From: Streptomyces sp. XD-27
GTDB taxonomy: Bacteria; Actinomycetota; Actinomycetes; Streptomycetales; Streptomycetaceae
Assembly (NCBI RefSeq): GCF_030553055.1
Contig: NZ_CP130713.1
Span: forward strand, 6,448,001 to 6,512,000
Reading direction: 5' to 3'
DNA: 64,000 bases
Shown here: positions 56,762 to 64,000 of the stretch, piece by piece
Position numbering within the stretch: the first letter of the stretch is position 1
Layout of the letters: every line of letters begins with the position of its first letter
Position numbers and translations under genes: made by a program
The notes under the pieces: generated by a model
What the model was told of the DNA's origin: nothing
Database searches by the model: none
The model's input: the letters and a program-made list of their open reading frames with translations, nothing else

Positions 56762-58015
56762 ATGGGACTGGCGGAACGACGCAAGGCCCTGGGCTACAGT
56801 CAGGAGAAATTGGCCGAGTTACTCGGCGTGGACCGCACAACGGTCGGACGCTGGGAGGGCGGCAGGATCAAACCTCAGCCACCCCAGCGACGGAGCTTGG
56901 CCATCGCCCTCGAAGTCAGCCTCACCGAGCTTGACGCCCTCCTGACGCAGCCACGAGCAGCCAGCCATGAGGAAGCAGGGCAGCAGTCCAGTGACCACCC
57001 AGGCGTGGGAGACCCCGACGAAATGATCCGCCGCGAATTCCTCCGCATCCTCACAGTCAGCGGGGCCCTGACCGCCTTGCCGCTGGATGAGGCAGAAGCC
57101 CTCACCGACGGAGTGCGCAGGGGCGCGCCCGCCGACTTCACGCGGATGAACAACCACCTCTGGCAGGTCTACCAGCTAGCCCGCTCCAAAGGCTCCGTCT
57201 ATCCCATCGTCCGCGACCAGCTATCGACGCTGAACGAAGCCCTGGCGGATACCCGAGGCAACTCCCGCCCGCTCCTGAACGCAGCAGCCGACCTCTTCCA
57301 ACTGGCCGGAGAGGTCGCCTTCGACGCGAACCGATACACCGACGCGGCAGCGTCGTACTCCTTGGCGGCGTCCGTCAGCAAGGACGCCGAAGCCTTCGAC
57401 CTGTGGGCCTGCGCCCTCGCGCGCCACGCCTACGTGGACATGTCCGAGCACCGCTACCGCCAGGCGGCGCAGATCCTTGGAGCGGCGGAGAGACTGGCCA
57501 AGCGGGGAGACAGCATCCTCGCCACCCGGCATTGGGTCGCCGCCGTCCAGGCCGAGGCGTACGCCGGCATTGGCGACCTGGACGCCTGTGAGCGCGCGCT
57601 GGACGACGCGGAGCAGGTGAGGGAGCTGAGCACGGACGGCACCAACGGGGGCTGGCTGCGCTTCGACGGGACGCGGTTGGCCGAGGAACGGGGAGCGCGC
57701 TACGTACAGCTTGGCCGCCTCGACCTGGCGGAAGAGACCCTGAAGAAGGCGCTGGCCCAGACCGCCCTTGCCTCCGGGCAGTCGTACCGGCGCAGGGGCG
57801 CCGTCCTGACCGATCTTGCCGCTGTCGGGGCGAAGCGGCGTGACCCTGAACAAGTCGTCGCATACGGGCGGGAAGCCATTCGGTTGGCCCAAGCATCATC
57901 GTCCGGGTACATCGCCCGTAGACTCCAAGCCCTGTGCGATGAGTTCGGCCCTCTGAGCAGGGACCGCCGGGTAGCGGAGCTGGGGGCGGAGATCGCCACG
58001 CTGAGCACGCCGTGA
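56762..58015 (+). CDS. XRE-family regulator with TPR domain
   Basis: A 417-aa regulator. The HTH at the N-terminus is RRKALGYSQEKLAELLGVDR, then TTVGRWEGGRIKPQP. From about residue 120, helical TPR-like repeats run to the end (for example AADLFQLAGEVAFDANRYTDAAASY and RYVQLGRLDLAEETLKKAL). This is the Streptomyces type of cytoplasmic regulator in which TPRs may sense a peptide or partner protein. ATG 56762 follows GAGAGGGG. It is divergent from the lasso operon side and is likely its local controller. Confidence 0.88.
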   Translation: MGLAERRKALGYSQEKLAELLGVDRTTVGRWEGGRIKPQPPQRRSLAIALEVSLTELDALLTQPRAASHEEAGQQSSDHPGVGDPDEMIRREFLRILTVSGALTALPLDEAEALTDGVRRGAPADFTRMNNHLWQVYQLARSKGSVYPIVRDQLSTLNEALADTRGNSRPLLNAAADLFQLAGEVAFDANRYTDAAASYSLAASVSKDAEAFDLWACALARHAYVDMSEHRYRQAAQILGAAERLAKRGDSILATRHWVAAVQAEAYAGIGDLDACERALDDAEQVRELSTDGTNGGWLRFDGTRLAEERGARYVQLGRLDLAEETLKKALAQTALASGQSYRRRGAVLTDLAAVGAKRRDPEQVVAYGREAIRLAQASSSGYIARRLQALCDEFGPLSRDRRVAELGAEIATLSTP

Positions 58016-58029
58016 CGAGAGGGGTTGGC

Positions 58030-58389
58030 ATGTCGCAGATCGAAGGCGCACGAGTGTTCCGGGAAGCCTGGATCGAAGGAGTGCACCGCCACTTCCCGGG
58101 GGAACCCAAGCCCGGCTACGTCACCCCCTGGGAGGACACGCCGCAGTGGGAGCGCGACGCCGCAGGCGCGGTCTATGACCAGGTCCGCCAGTTCATCGAG
58201 ATCAGCGACGGCCATACGGCCAAGCTGTCGCGGGAGCAGAAGGGCCGGTTCGTGGCAGTGTGCTGGACAGCGCAGATGTTCAAGCACTTCGAGGAGCCCA
58301 AGCCGGGGTACGTCGCCGACTGGCCCGACCTCCCGGCATGGCAGCAGGAGACGGACGCCGACATCTTCGAGGTCATCGAAAAGTCCTGA
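58030..58389 (+). CDS. Conserved hypothetical protein with two PKPGYV repeats
   Basis: A 119-aa soluble acidic protein. It contains an internal duplication: HFPGEPKPGYVTPWEDTPQW and KHFEEPKPGYVADWPDLPAW, each followed by a short acidic helix. ATG 58030 has GAGAGGGG upstream; a GTG at 58012 would overlap the regulator stop. Such proteins occur beside XRE-TPR regulators in Streptomyces, with no known function. It is probably co-transcribed with the regulator and ends at the terminator at 58482. Confidence 0.75.
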   Translation: MSQIEGARVFREAWIEGVHRHFPGEPKPGYVTPWEDTPQWERDAAGAVYDQVRQFIEISDGHTAKLSREQKGRFVAVCWTAQMFKHFEEPKPGYVADWPDLPAWQQETDADIFEVIEKS

Positions 58390-58408
58390 TCAGGGCCAGA
58401 GTCGGAGG

Positions 58409-58438
58409 GTTGGTCACGTGACCAACGCATGACCAACA
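58409..58438 (+). repeat. Right-end palindrome and GACCAAC repeat (candidate recombinase arm sites)
   Basis: GTTGGTCACGTGACCAAC (58409-58426) is a perfect 18-bp palindrome, followed by CATGACCAACAG. The half-site CGTGACCAAC matches the two copies inside the left end of the island. Confidence 0.5.
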
Positions 58439-58481
58439 GGGGTCCGAGAGGGACTGAAACAGCAGGAAAGAAGAGGAGAAG

Positions 58482-58516
58482 CGCCCGCCGAAATCGAGCC
58501 TGTCAGCGGGCGTTTT
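58482..58516 (+). terminator. Rho-independent terminator after the hypothetical gene
   Basis: CGCCCGC and GCGGGCG form a 7-bp stem around a 21-nt loop, followed by TTTT. It ends the regulator/hypothetical transcript about 90 bases after the stop. Confidence 0.7.
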
Positions 58517-58565
58517 CCCCCGGTCAGAGCGGTTGGGGGCTGATGCCCGAGGCGAGAGTTCAAGT

Positions 58566-58617
58566 CCCCCTCGGACACCACTGAGAAACCCCAGCTGAGC
58601 TGGGGTTTTTCTGTTTC
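58566..58617 (+). repeat. attR-type direct repeat (right copy)
   Basis: Exact 52-bp copy of 52673-52724, including the tRNA 3' end fragment with CCA and the terminator hairpin. A further 8 bases upstream (GTTCAAGT) also match, offset by one missing C. From 58618 to 58755 I see no gene, only a duplicated AGAGGCTGAGG (58691 and 58739) before the next gene. Confidence 0.9.
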
Positions 58618-58755
58618 CGCCTTCTGGGTGGATCCCGGATCCCGGTGGGCTCGAATGGCTCAGCCGGGGAGGCCCCCTCGCAACGGCCGTCAGAGGCTGA
58701 GGCTGTCACGGGAAGCCGTGCCCGGCTGTAGGGCGATGAGAGGCTGAGGGGTCGT

Positions 58756-60777
58756 ATGTCCACGCTCATGTCTGGTCTGCGAACACTGTTGGGGCGCGCA
58801 AGGCGACGGCGTGGATGGTCGCGCGCGGACCGGGTCGGGGTGGGGGCTGCCATGGGCCTGGCGCTTGTGCTGGCGCTGCCCGGGGTCGCGTGGGCTGCCC
58901 CTGGCGACCTGGATACCGGCTTCGGTGCCGGTGGCAAGGTGCTCACCGACATGGGCGGGGGTGAGGAGGCCCATGGGATGGCGGTGCAGCCCGACGGCAA
59001 GATCGTCGCCGTCGGAATCGGCGCTTCCGGTGACTTCGGGCTGGCCCGCTACACCAGTGACGGCAGTCTGGACACCGGCTTCAGCGGTGACGGCATGGTG
59101 ACCACCGACTTCGGCGGCGATGATGTGGCCAACGGGGTGGCGCTGCAGTCCGACGGCAAGATCGTCGTGGTCGGCCGGAGCGAGGATGTGGTCCAAGGCG
59201 GCTGCTGCTGGTTCACGGTGGCCCGTTACACCAGTGACGGCAGTCTGGACACCGCCTTCAGCGGCGACGGCATGGTGACGACCGACTTCGGCTCCGACGG
59301 CGCCGCGGACGGGTCCGCGGTGGCGGTGCAGTCGGATGGCAGGATTGTCGCCGTCGGCCAGTCGGGCGGCGAATTCGCGGTGGCCCGTTACACCAGCGAC
59401 GGCAGCCTGGACACCGCCTTCAGCGGTGACGGCACGGTGACCACGGCCTTCGACGGCGGTGGCCTGGCCCTCGACATGGCGCTGCAGCCCGACGGGAAGA
59501 TCGTCGCCGTCGGCTACGCCGGGGGCACCGCCTTCGACTTCGCGCTGGCCCGCTACACCAGTGACGGCAGCCTGGACACCGGCTTCAGCGGTGACGGCAA
59601 GGTGACCACCGACTTCGGCGGCACCGAATTCGGCGAGGGGGTGGCGGTGCAGTCGGATGGCAGGATTGTCGCCGTCGGCGCGTCGGGCGGCGACTTCGCG
59701 GTGGCCCGTTACACCGGTGACGGCAGTCTGGACACCGGCTTCAGCGGTGACGGCAAGGTGACCACCGACTTCGACGGCCGATTCGACCATGCCCACGACG
59801 TGGCGGTGCAGTCCGACGGAAGGATCATCGCCGCCGGCAACAGCGCTACGGCCGACGTCCATGAGTTCGCGCTGGCCCGCTACAACACCACCGGCAGCCT
59901 GGACACCGGCTTCAGCGGTGACGGCAAGGTGACCACCGACTTCGGCGGCACCGACCAGGCATCCGCCGTCGCGCTGCAGAGCGACGACAAGATCGTCGCC
60001 GCCGGCACCGGAGGGCCGGGCTACGACTTCGCACTGGCCCGCTACGAGGGCGGCTCCGCACCGCCCCCGCCCGGCGTGGACGTATCCGTCGCCAAGTCCG
60101 GCCCTGCCGCCGTCAGCATCGGCGACCGAGTCTCCTACACCGTGACCGTGACCAACTCCAGCGAGACCGCGTCGGCCACCGACGTCGCACTGGCCGATGC
60201 CCTGACCGGAGCCGGTGTGACACTGATGTCGGCCACGCCCAGCCAGGGCACCTGCACGACCACGTCCACCGGCGCCGACTGCACCCTGGGCTCCCTGGCC
60301 CCCGGGGCCGCCGCCACGGTCACCGTGGTCGCCGAACCCAGGTCCACCGGCAGCCTCTCCGACACCGCCACGGTCGACGCCACAGAAACCGACCCCGTAC
60401 CGGGCAACAACACCGCCACGGCGACCACCACCGTGAACAACGCCCGTGGTTGCACGACCATCGGTACCAGCGGGGCCGACAACCTGGTTGGCACCTCCGG
60501 CAACGACGTGATCTGCGCCCTCAGCGGTGATGACGTCGTCAGTGCGGTCGGCGGCAACGACACCGTCCACGCCGGATACGGAAACGACAGGGCCGACGGC
60601 GGCATCGGCAACGACACGCTCAACGCCGGCCCCGGCAACGACACGCTGACCGGATACTCCGGCGCCGACGCGCTCGACACCGTCGACACCGTGTCCGGCA
60701 ACGACACGGCCAACGGTGGCGCCGGAACCGACACCTGCACCACGGACCCCGGCGACATCCGCACCAGCTGCTCGTAG
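58756..60777 (+). CDS. Secreted delta-60 repeat protein with DUF11 and RTX-type C-terminus
   Basis: A 673-aa exported protein. A long basic N-region and hydrophobic core end at VAWAAPGDLD, a signal peptide. Residues about 50-435 contain eight delta-60 repeats (each about 50 aa, core SLDTGFSGDG...TDFGG...QSDGKIVAVG...ARYTSD), expected to form a beta-propeller-like array. A DUF11 domain follows (about 442-560), with VSVAKSGPAAVSIGDRVSYT, and then calcium-binding RTX nonapeptides (GGNDTVHAG, GGIGNDTLNAG, GPGNDTLTG). GAGGGG precedes ATG. It is probably a surface or matrix protein. It lies directly after attR and ends at an att-like hairpin. Confidence 0.88.
   Translation: MSTLMSGLRTLLGRARRRRGWSRADRVGVGAAMGLALVLALPGVAWAAPGDLDTGFGAGGKVLTDMGGGEEAHGMAVQPDGKIVAVGIGASGDFGLARYTSDGSLDTGFSGDGMVTTDFGGDDVANGVALQSDGKIVVVGRSEDVVQGGCCWFTVARYTSDGSLDTAFSGDGMVTTDFGSDGAADGSAVAVQSDGRIVAVGQSGGEFAVARYTSDGSLDTAFSGDGTVTTAFDGGGLALDMALQPDGKIVAVGYAGGTAFDFALARYTSDGSLDTGFSGDGKVTTDFGGTEFGEGVAVQSDGRIVAVGASGGDFAVARYTGDGSLDTGFSGDGKVTTDFDGRFDHAHDVAVQSDGRIIAAGNSATADVHEFALARYNTTGSLDTGFSGDGKVTTDFGGTDQASAVALQSDDKIVAAGTGGPGYDFALARYEGGSAPPPPGVDVSVAKSGPAAVSIGDRVSYTVTVTNSSETASATDVALADALTGAGVTLMSATPSQGTCTTTSTGADCTLGSLAPGAAATVTVVAEPRSTGSLSDTATVDATETDPVPGNNTATATTTVNNARGCTTIGTSGADNLVGTSGNDVICALSGDDVVSAVGGNDTVHAGYGNDRADGGIGNDTLNAGPGNDTLTGYSGADALDTVDTVSGNDTANGGAGTDTCTTDPGDIRTSCS
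59041..60050 (+). repeat. Intragenic DNA repeats of the delta-60 gene
   Basis: Near-identical blocks beginning GCCCGYTACACCAGTGACGG recur at about 59044, 59221, 59383, 59548, 59701 and 59877. Spacing is 150-180 bp, in phase with the protein repeat. High identity at synonymous sites indicates recent duplication or gene conversion. Confidence 0.85.
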
Positions 60778-60796
60778 CGGACCGGCCTGCCGGGCT

Positions 60797-60840
60797 CCTC
60801 GGACACCTGTGAGAACCCCGGATGAGCCGGGGTTCTCAGA
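60797..60840. terminator. Bidirectional terminator hairpin resembling the tRNA-Leu att sequence
   Basis: TGAGAACCCCGG-ATGAG-CCGGGGTTCTCA is a perfect 12-bp stem at 60810-60838 between the convergent delta-60 and serpin genes. Preceded by CCTCGGACACC, the whole stretch aligns with the tRNA-Leu 3' end plus terminator, with several mismatches and one gap, and may be an older attachment-site relic. Confidence 0.65.
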
Positions 60841-62050
60841 GGGTCGACAGGTCGGGGATGTCGTCGGGGTCGGTGACCCAGCCCGCCGCCAGTACCAGAC
60901 CGGTGGCGCGGTGGACGGCGAGGAAGCCGAAGGGACGGTCGAAGCAGGCGCCGACATGCATCGACCGCTGCATCGGCACACCGGACGCGTCGATCCCGAA
61001 GGCGGTGACGGCCGCTGCCTCGAATCCCTTCGCGGTGAACGCGGCTGTCATGGCCTGCTGCGCGGAGGAGACGGCCAGCGGCACCGGGCTGATGCCCGGG
61101 AAGTGGCCGCGCGAGGCGTCCATTGCCGTGCGGAGCCCGAACAGTCCCGCGTGCCGGAGCAGGTCGTGGCGGGCCCGTACCGTGAACTGCGGCGTGGCGA
61201 TGGTCAGCGTCGGGGTGGCGTCCCAGCTGGTGACTTCCCGTACGGTGACGCCCGGGCCCGCCTCACCGGGCGGCAGGGCCGAACCGGGCCGGGTCTCGCA
61301 GTCGCCGGCGAGCACGCCCACGCCCGCGTGCAGTACCTCACCGCCGGCCACGCCCTCGGAGCCGAGGAGCAGGAACACCGTCAGGCCGTTGTCGCCGGGG
61401 ATCTCGGCGACGGTCAGGGGTCCTGCCGGGGTGTCGTGGGCGATCCGGACACCGTCGAGGTCCTTGCCGGACTGGTAGAGACCATGCAACTGCCGCGCCC
61501 GCCACGGCCCGTGGTCCGGGGTCATCCACCCGTCCCGGAAGGGCACCGTCCACGTGGTGCGCAGCAGCAGCGCCCCGGCCAGGACCAGCAGGGTGTCGGG
61601 CGTCACCGGCACCGGCATCGTGTCGATGGCGCCGGCCGTGTGCCGGGCCGCCCAGCCGTCCAACTCCCGGCGGTCCGCTTCCGTATCACCGGTGAGGGCG
61701 CCGCGCACGCCCGGCGGCAGCGCCGTCTCCCACGCCCGGCGCACCGGCACCAGGCCCTGCCGGATCCACAGGCCGGTGGCCGCGGCCACCCCGTCCATCG
61801 CGTCCAGCGCCTCGATCACCGCGCGTCCCTGGGCCAGCGGGCTCACGCTGCCCGCAAGGCCCACAGCGGCTTCGAGCTCGCCCCGCGCGGGCCCGTTGGC
61901 GCCGCCCGCCAGCACCGCGAGCAACGGCCAGACCCCGGCGGACGAGAAGACGGTGCCTCCGTCCACTCCGTCGGGAGCCTTGTCCACCGCGATCCGTGCC
62001 CAGTCGCCGGTCAGTTGGTTGACCGCCCGTACGGTCTCTTCGGCGAGCAT
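60836..62050 (-). CDS. Serpin family protein
   Basis: A 404-aa serpin-fold protein. The sequence follows serpin order: NTVFSS-like VFSSAGVWPLLAVLAGGA, the LLVLAGALLLRTTWTVPF strand s3A, and the C-terminal signature FDRPFGFLAVHRATGLVLAAGWV. The reactive-loop hinge reads KGFEAAAVTAFG, with Phe where inhibitory serpins usually have Thr/Ser, so inhibition is uncertain. The loop places the scissile bond near Asp-Ala-Ser-Gly. There is no signal peptide, so it is probably intracellular. ATG 62050 is chosen because upstream residues are Arg-rich and not serpin-like. Confidence 0.88.
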   Translation of the reverse strand: MLAEETVRAVNQLTGDWARIAVDKAPDGVDGGTVFSSAGVWPLLAVLAGGANGPARGELEAAVGLAGSVSPLAQGRAVIEALDAMDGVAAATGLWIRQGLVPVRRAWETALPPGVRGALTGDTEADRRELDGWAARHTAGAIDTMPVPVTPDTLLVLAGALLLRTTWTVPFRDGWMTPDHGPWRARQLHGLYQSGKDLDGVRIAHDTPAGPLTVAEIPGDNGLTVFLLLGSEGVAGGEVLHAGVGVLAGDCETRPGSALPPGEAGPGVTVREVTSWDATPTLTIATPQFTVRARHDLLRHAGLFGLRTAMDASRGHFPGISPVPLAVSSAQQAMTAAFTAKGFEAAAVTAFGIDASGVPMQRSMHVGACFDRPFGFLAVHRATGLVLAAGWVTDPDDIPDLSTL

Positions 62051-62319
62051 TCCCGTTCCCCGTCCCCGTCTCCGTCGCTCAGCCCATCGGCCGGACCGAC
62101 ACCGCCCCCGGCCGTTGATCAGGGTATCCGCCCGGGTGCGTGCCGCCCCGATCTCGCTCGCGCCCCAGGAGGCCACCGACGTCCGCACGCGGTGGCACAC
62201 CAGCCCACCGCGTGTGGTCGGGTAGCGGAACCCCCAGCGCGCCGGACGCGTGGCATGAAGTTCTGATCATTCTGGGCGTTCGGGCCTGGCGAGTGGGCCC
62301 CAGTGGCAACAATGTGCGC

Positions 62320-63335
62320 ATGGCCGACGACTGGAAGCGACAGCTGGATCGGATCCACGCGGGCCTGGTGCGCCGCGATGACCCCGCCGCCTGGGTGGCC
62401 GAGGCCGATGCGGTGGAGAGATCCCGTCGGTATCCGTACTTCGCGCTCCGCGGGCCGGTCTTCGGTGTCGCCGCGCGGGATTCCGGAGTCGGTACGGGGT
62501 GGCGGCTGGTGGAGTCGATGACGAGCGGCACCCCTCAAGAGGCCCGGGACTCGTTGAACTCCATGCTGTGGTTCAGGGCCAAGGACGACACCGACGACCC
62601 CGGCGTACGGCGCGACCTGCTGGCGGCGGTGGCGGTGCTCGAACGCGAGCCGGTCAACGAGTTGGAGGCCCTCGGCGTGCGGTACCGGGTGGTACGGGGT
62701 GACGCGTTCGCCCGCGGCGGCGAGGACGGCTTGGAGCCGCCGAGGCCGACCGACGCGGAGGCGGCCGACCTGTCCTGGGACGGGCGTCATGAGACCCCCT
62801 CCCGGACCCCGGCTTCGTCCTCGACCCCGACCGGGAGGACGGCCTTATGGAGAGCGCCCTGAAGCTGGCGCTGCGTGACTTCTCCTACCCGGGTGCGCCG
62901 TTCGCCCGCGACGCGTGTGAGGACTCCGAGCGGGCCGTCGCGGACTATCCGGACGTCGTACTCCTCCCCGTGGGCTTCGGCGTCGCCGAGCGCACGGAGC
63001 GAGGGTGGCGGCCGCGCGGGGCTCTTATGCCCACCCCGCACGAGGCGCGGTGTCTGCTCTACGACGGCTTGGCCGAGGGCTGGCCCACGTTCCAGGGGTT
63101 GAGCGAATCGGAGCAGGCGGACTACGCGCGAGCCGCGGAGGAGTTCAGAGCCGCGGGCCGCGCCGATGAGGCGCGGGTGGGAGGCAGCCTGTTCCGGATC
63201 TGCCGCATCGGACGGATGGTCCGCTCCGGCACGGACGGGCCGGAGCCGCCCCGCCTGTCGGACCGGGACCGGTACGAGCCCATGAAGCTGCACCCGACGA
63301 TGGACGACGACGGCACCCTCCGCCACGACGACTGA
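62320..63335 (+). pseudogene. DUF5954 family protein, single frameshift
   Basis: The first frame encodes MADDWKRQLDRIHAGLVRRD to LSWDGRHETPSRTP and then runs into a low-complexity Ser/Thr/Pro tail (to 62862). The next frame from about 62811 reads GFVLDPDREDGL, then MESALKLALRDFSYPG and continues to 63335. Adding one G near 62810-62812 (CCCCGG to CCCCGGG) joins them into one protein of about 338 aa. DUF5954 is a Streptomyces family of unknown function. Sequence error or a true mutation are both possible. Confidence 0.75.
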
Positions 63336-63351
63336 CCGCCGGACCGGGACG

Positions 63352-63600
63352 TCACCAGTAGGAGTATCCGTAGTACTTCGACAGGGACGCGAGGCGCGGT
63401 TTGACCAACATCTCATAGGCGCAACGGTCCTTGGCCAGCTTCTCCAGGGGACTCTCGCAGACGAGTCTCACGACCGGGCCTGGTTCCCCGTCGTCTCCTG
63501 CGGGGGCCGCGTGAGCCGTGCCCGTGAGCGCGGCGAGGCCGCCGGCTGTCAGGGTGAGGGCGGTAAGAGTAAGAGCGGTTCTGTGGATAATCGTTCGCAT
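63352..63600 (-). CDS. Small secreted protein
   Basis: An 82-aa protein with a clear signal peptide (RTIIHRTALTLTALTLTAGG ... GTAHA-APAGDD). The mature part is about 50 residues with two cysteines (VCESP and RCAYEM) and an aromatic C-terminus KYYGYSYW, which suggests a disulfide-bonded extracellular peptide. An ATG at 63618 is in frame. No family recognised. Confidence 0.7.
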   Translation of the reverse strand: MRTIIHRTALTLTALTLTAGGLAALTGTAHAAPAGDDGEPGPVVRLVCESPLEKLAKDRCAYEMLVKPRLASLSKYYGYSYW

Positions 63601-63724
63601 TTGACTTTTGTACGGCATATCACACTGGCGAGGAGGCCGCGACGCGCTGGTAACGGAGCAGGACGACCCCGTTGCCGAAGGGGCGGGTCTCTTCAGCGCC
63701 GTGATCTGAACAAGATGACCTTTC

Positions 63725-64000
63725 TCATCGTGGTCCTTTCGCTCTCACCGGGGTTCTTCCACTCATTCCGTCCCGCTTTTTCTGTCCCGCCTTTTCTGTC
63801 CGGTGGCTGGGGAGTCCGGCGGCCAGCAGCGTGCCGGCCGCGGCCACCGCCGCGAGGGCCACCAGTGTGGGACCCATCGCGGAGGTGAAGGCATCGCCGG
63901 TCCAGCGCGGTCCCGCGCCGGACGCGCGGGTGGTGGCGGGGGCCGGCGTGGAGAGGGTCATCAGCATCGTGGCCGCGGCCACCCCCAGCGCAGGGCCGAT
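63725..64000 (-). CDS. MFS transporter, C-terminal part (runs off the window)
   Basis: The last 91 codons of a membrane protein open to the window edge. Two hydrophobic helices are visible, GVAAATMLMTLSTPAP and TLVALAAVAAAGTLLAAGLP, with the short basic tail usual for DHA2/EmrB-type drug exporters. The N-terminal part lies outside, so family assignment rests on the helices and the GPALGVAAATML-like segment only. Confidence 0.55.
   Translation of the reverse strand: MGPALGVAAATMLMTLSTPAPATTRASGAGPRWTGDAFTSAMGPTLVALAAVAAAGTLLAAGLPSHRTEKAGQKKRDGMSGRTPVRAKGPR

Larger units (their letters stand above)
52673..58617. mobile_element. tRNA-Leu-integrated island carrying a lasso-peptide operon; recombinases decayed
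   Basis: About 5.9 kb lies between two exact 52-bp direct repeats formed from the tRNA-Leu 3' end. Inside are a truncated tyrosine-recombinase fragment next to the left repeat, a serine-recombinase fragment, the lasso-peptide operon, a small membrane gene, an XRE-TPR regulator and a hypothetical gene. Codons in the island use A/T at third positions visibly more often than the flanks, suggesting acquisition. No intact integrase or replication gene remains, so the element is probably immobile or depends on helper functions. Confidence 0.85.

Noticed and set aside
58555..58617. A second tRNA-Leu gene
   Set aside because: Only the last T-arm bases, acceptor 3' strand, CCA and terminator are present; there is no D arm or anticodon arm. 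It is an attachment-site copy.
59041..60050. CRISPR-like regularly spaced repeats
   Set aside because: Units are in one reading frame, multiples of three apart, and encode delta-60 protein repeats; there are no cas genes.
62140..62862. A separate 240-codon gene ending at 62862
   Set aside because: Its tail is low-complexity Ser/Thr/Pro and the family sequence continues in the next frame, so it is the first part of a frameshifted gene.

Overview
The window is high-GC actinomycete chromosome, most probably Streptomyces or a close relative. The evidence is the strong third-position GC bias, frequent GTG starts, many 4-bp ATGA/GTGA gene overlaps, and a whiE-type spore-pigment polyketide synthase. 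I see no rRNA and no CRISPR array; there is one tRNA gene.

Layout. 1-13.4 kb: a flavin monooxygenase cut by the window edge, a ClpC-type chaperone, a membrane acyltransferase, a coupled run of three peptidases (M55, M20, S9), an Sfp-type phosphopantetheinyl transferase, a LapA-like membrane protein and a DUF5107/TPR protein. 13.3-21.8 kb: small enzymes, an aminotransferase-fold protein without its catalytic lysine, a secreted beta-helix protein whose poly-glycine linker is out of frame, an O-methyltransferase, and a class F-like sortase beside a secreted GHEG-repeat protein.

21.9-32.9 kb: an aromatic type II PKS locus. The SchA/CurD protein, cupin, KS-alpha, KS-beta, ACP, aromatase and cyclase form one minus-strand operon that continues into a complete acetyl-CoA carboxylase set (fused AccD-AccA, AccB, AccC). 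A FAD hydroxylase is divergent at the head. The order matches whiE ORFI-VII plus ORFVIII, with an added malonyl-CoA supply module.

32.9-52.4 kb: ordinary chromosomal genes: DedA, an MBL hydrolase, a holin-like/phosphodiesterase fusion, an APC permease, an XRE/MmyB regulator, pterin dehydratase, a methyltransferase, an aldo/keto reductase, acyl-CoA synthetase, a LysR/SBF-transporter pair, a secreted sialidase, a quinone reductase/MarR pair, FdhD and an aldehyde dehydrogenase.

52.6-58.6 kb: the most interesting part. A tRNA-Leu(GAG) gene is followed by a roughly 5.9-kb island bounded by 52-bp direct repeats that contain the tRNA 3' end and its terminator. The island holds debris of a tyrosine and a serine recombinase and a complete lasso-peptide operon: a 42-aa precursor too short for routine ORF calling, a cyclase, a fused RRE-peptidase and a GNAT acetyltransferase. 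A small membrane protein, an XRE-TPR regulator and a conserved hypothetical lie alongside. The core peptide GNTDTSVENKRSPYGA has Glu8 for ring closure and a single Lys at position 10, which predicts an N-epsilon-acetylated, albusnodin-like lasso peptide.

58.7-64 kb: a secreted delta-60-repeat/DUF11/RTX protein, possibly in a second older tRNA-linked insertion, a serpin, a frameshifted DUF5954 gene, a small secreted protein, and the end of an MFS exporter. Two genes carry one-base losses inside or next to homopolymers, so sequence error should be considered there.
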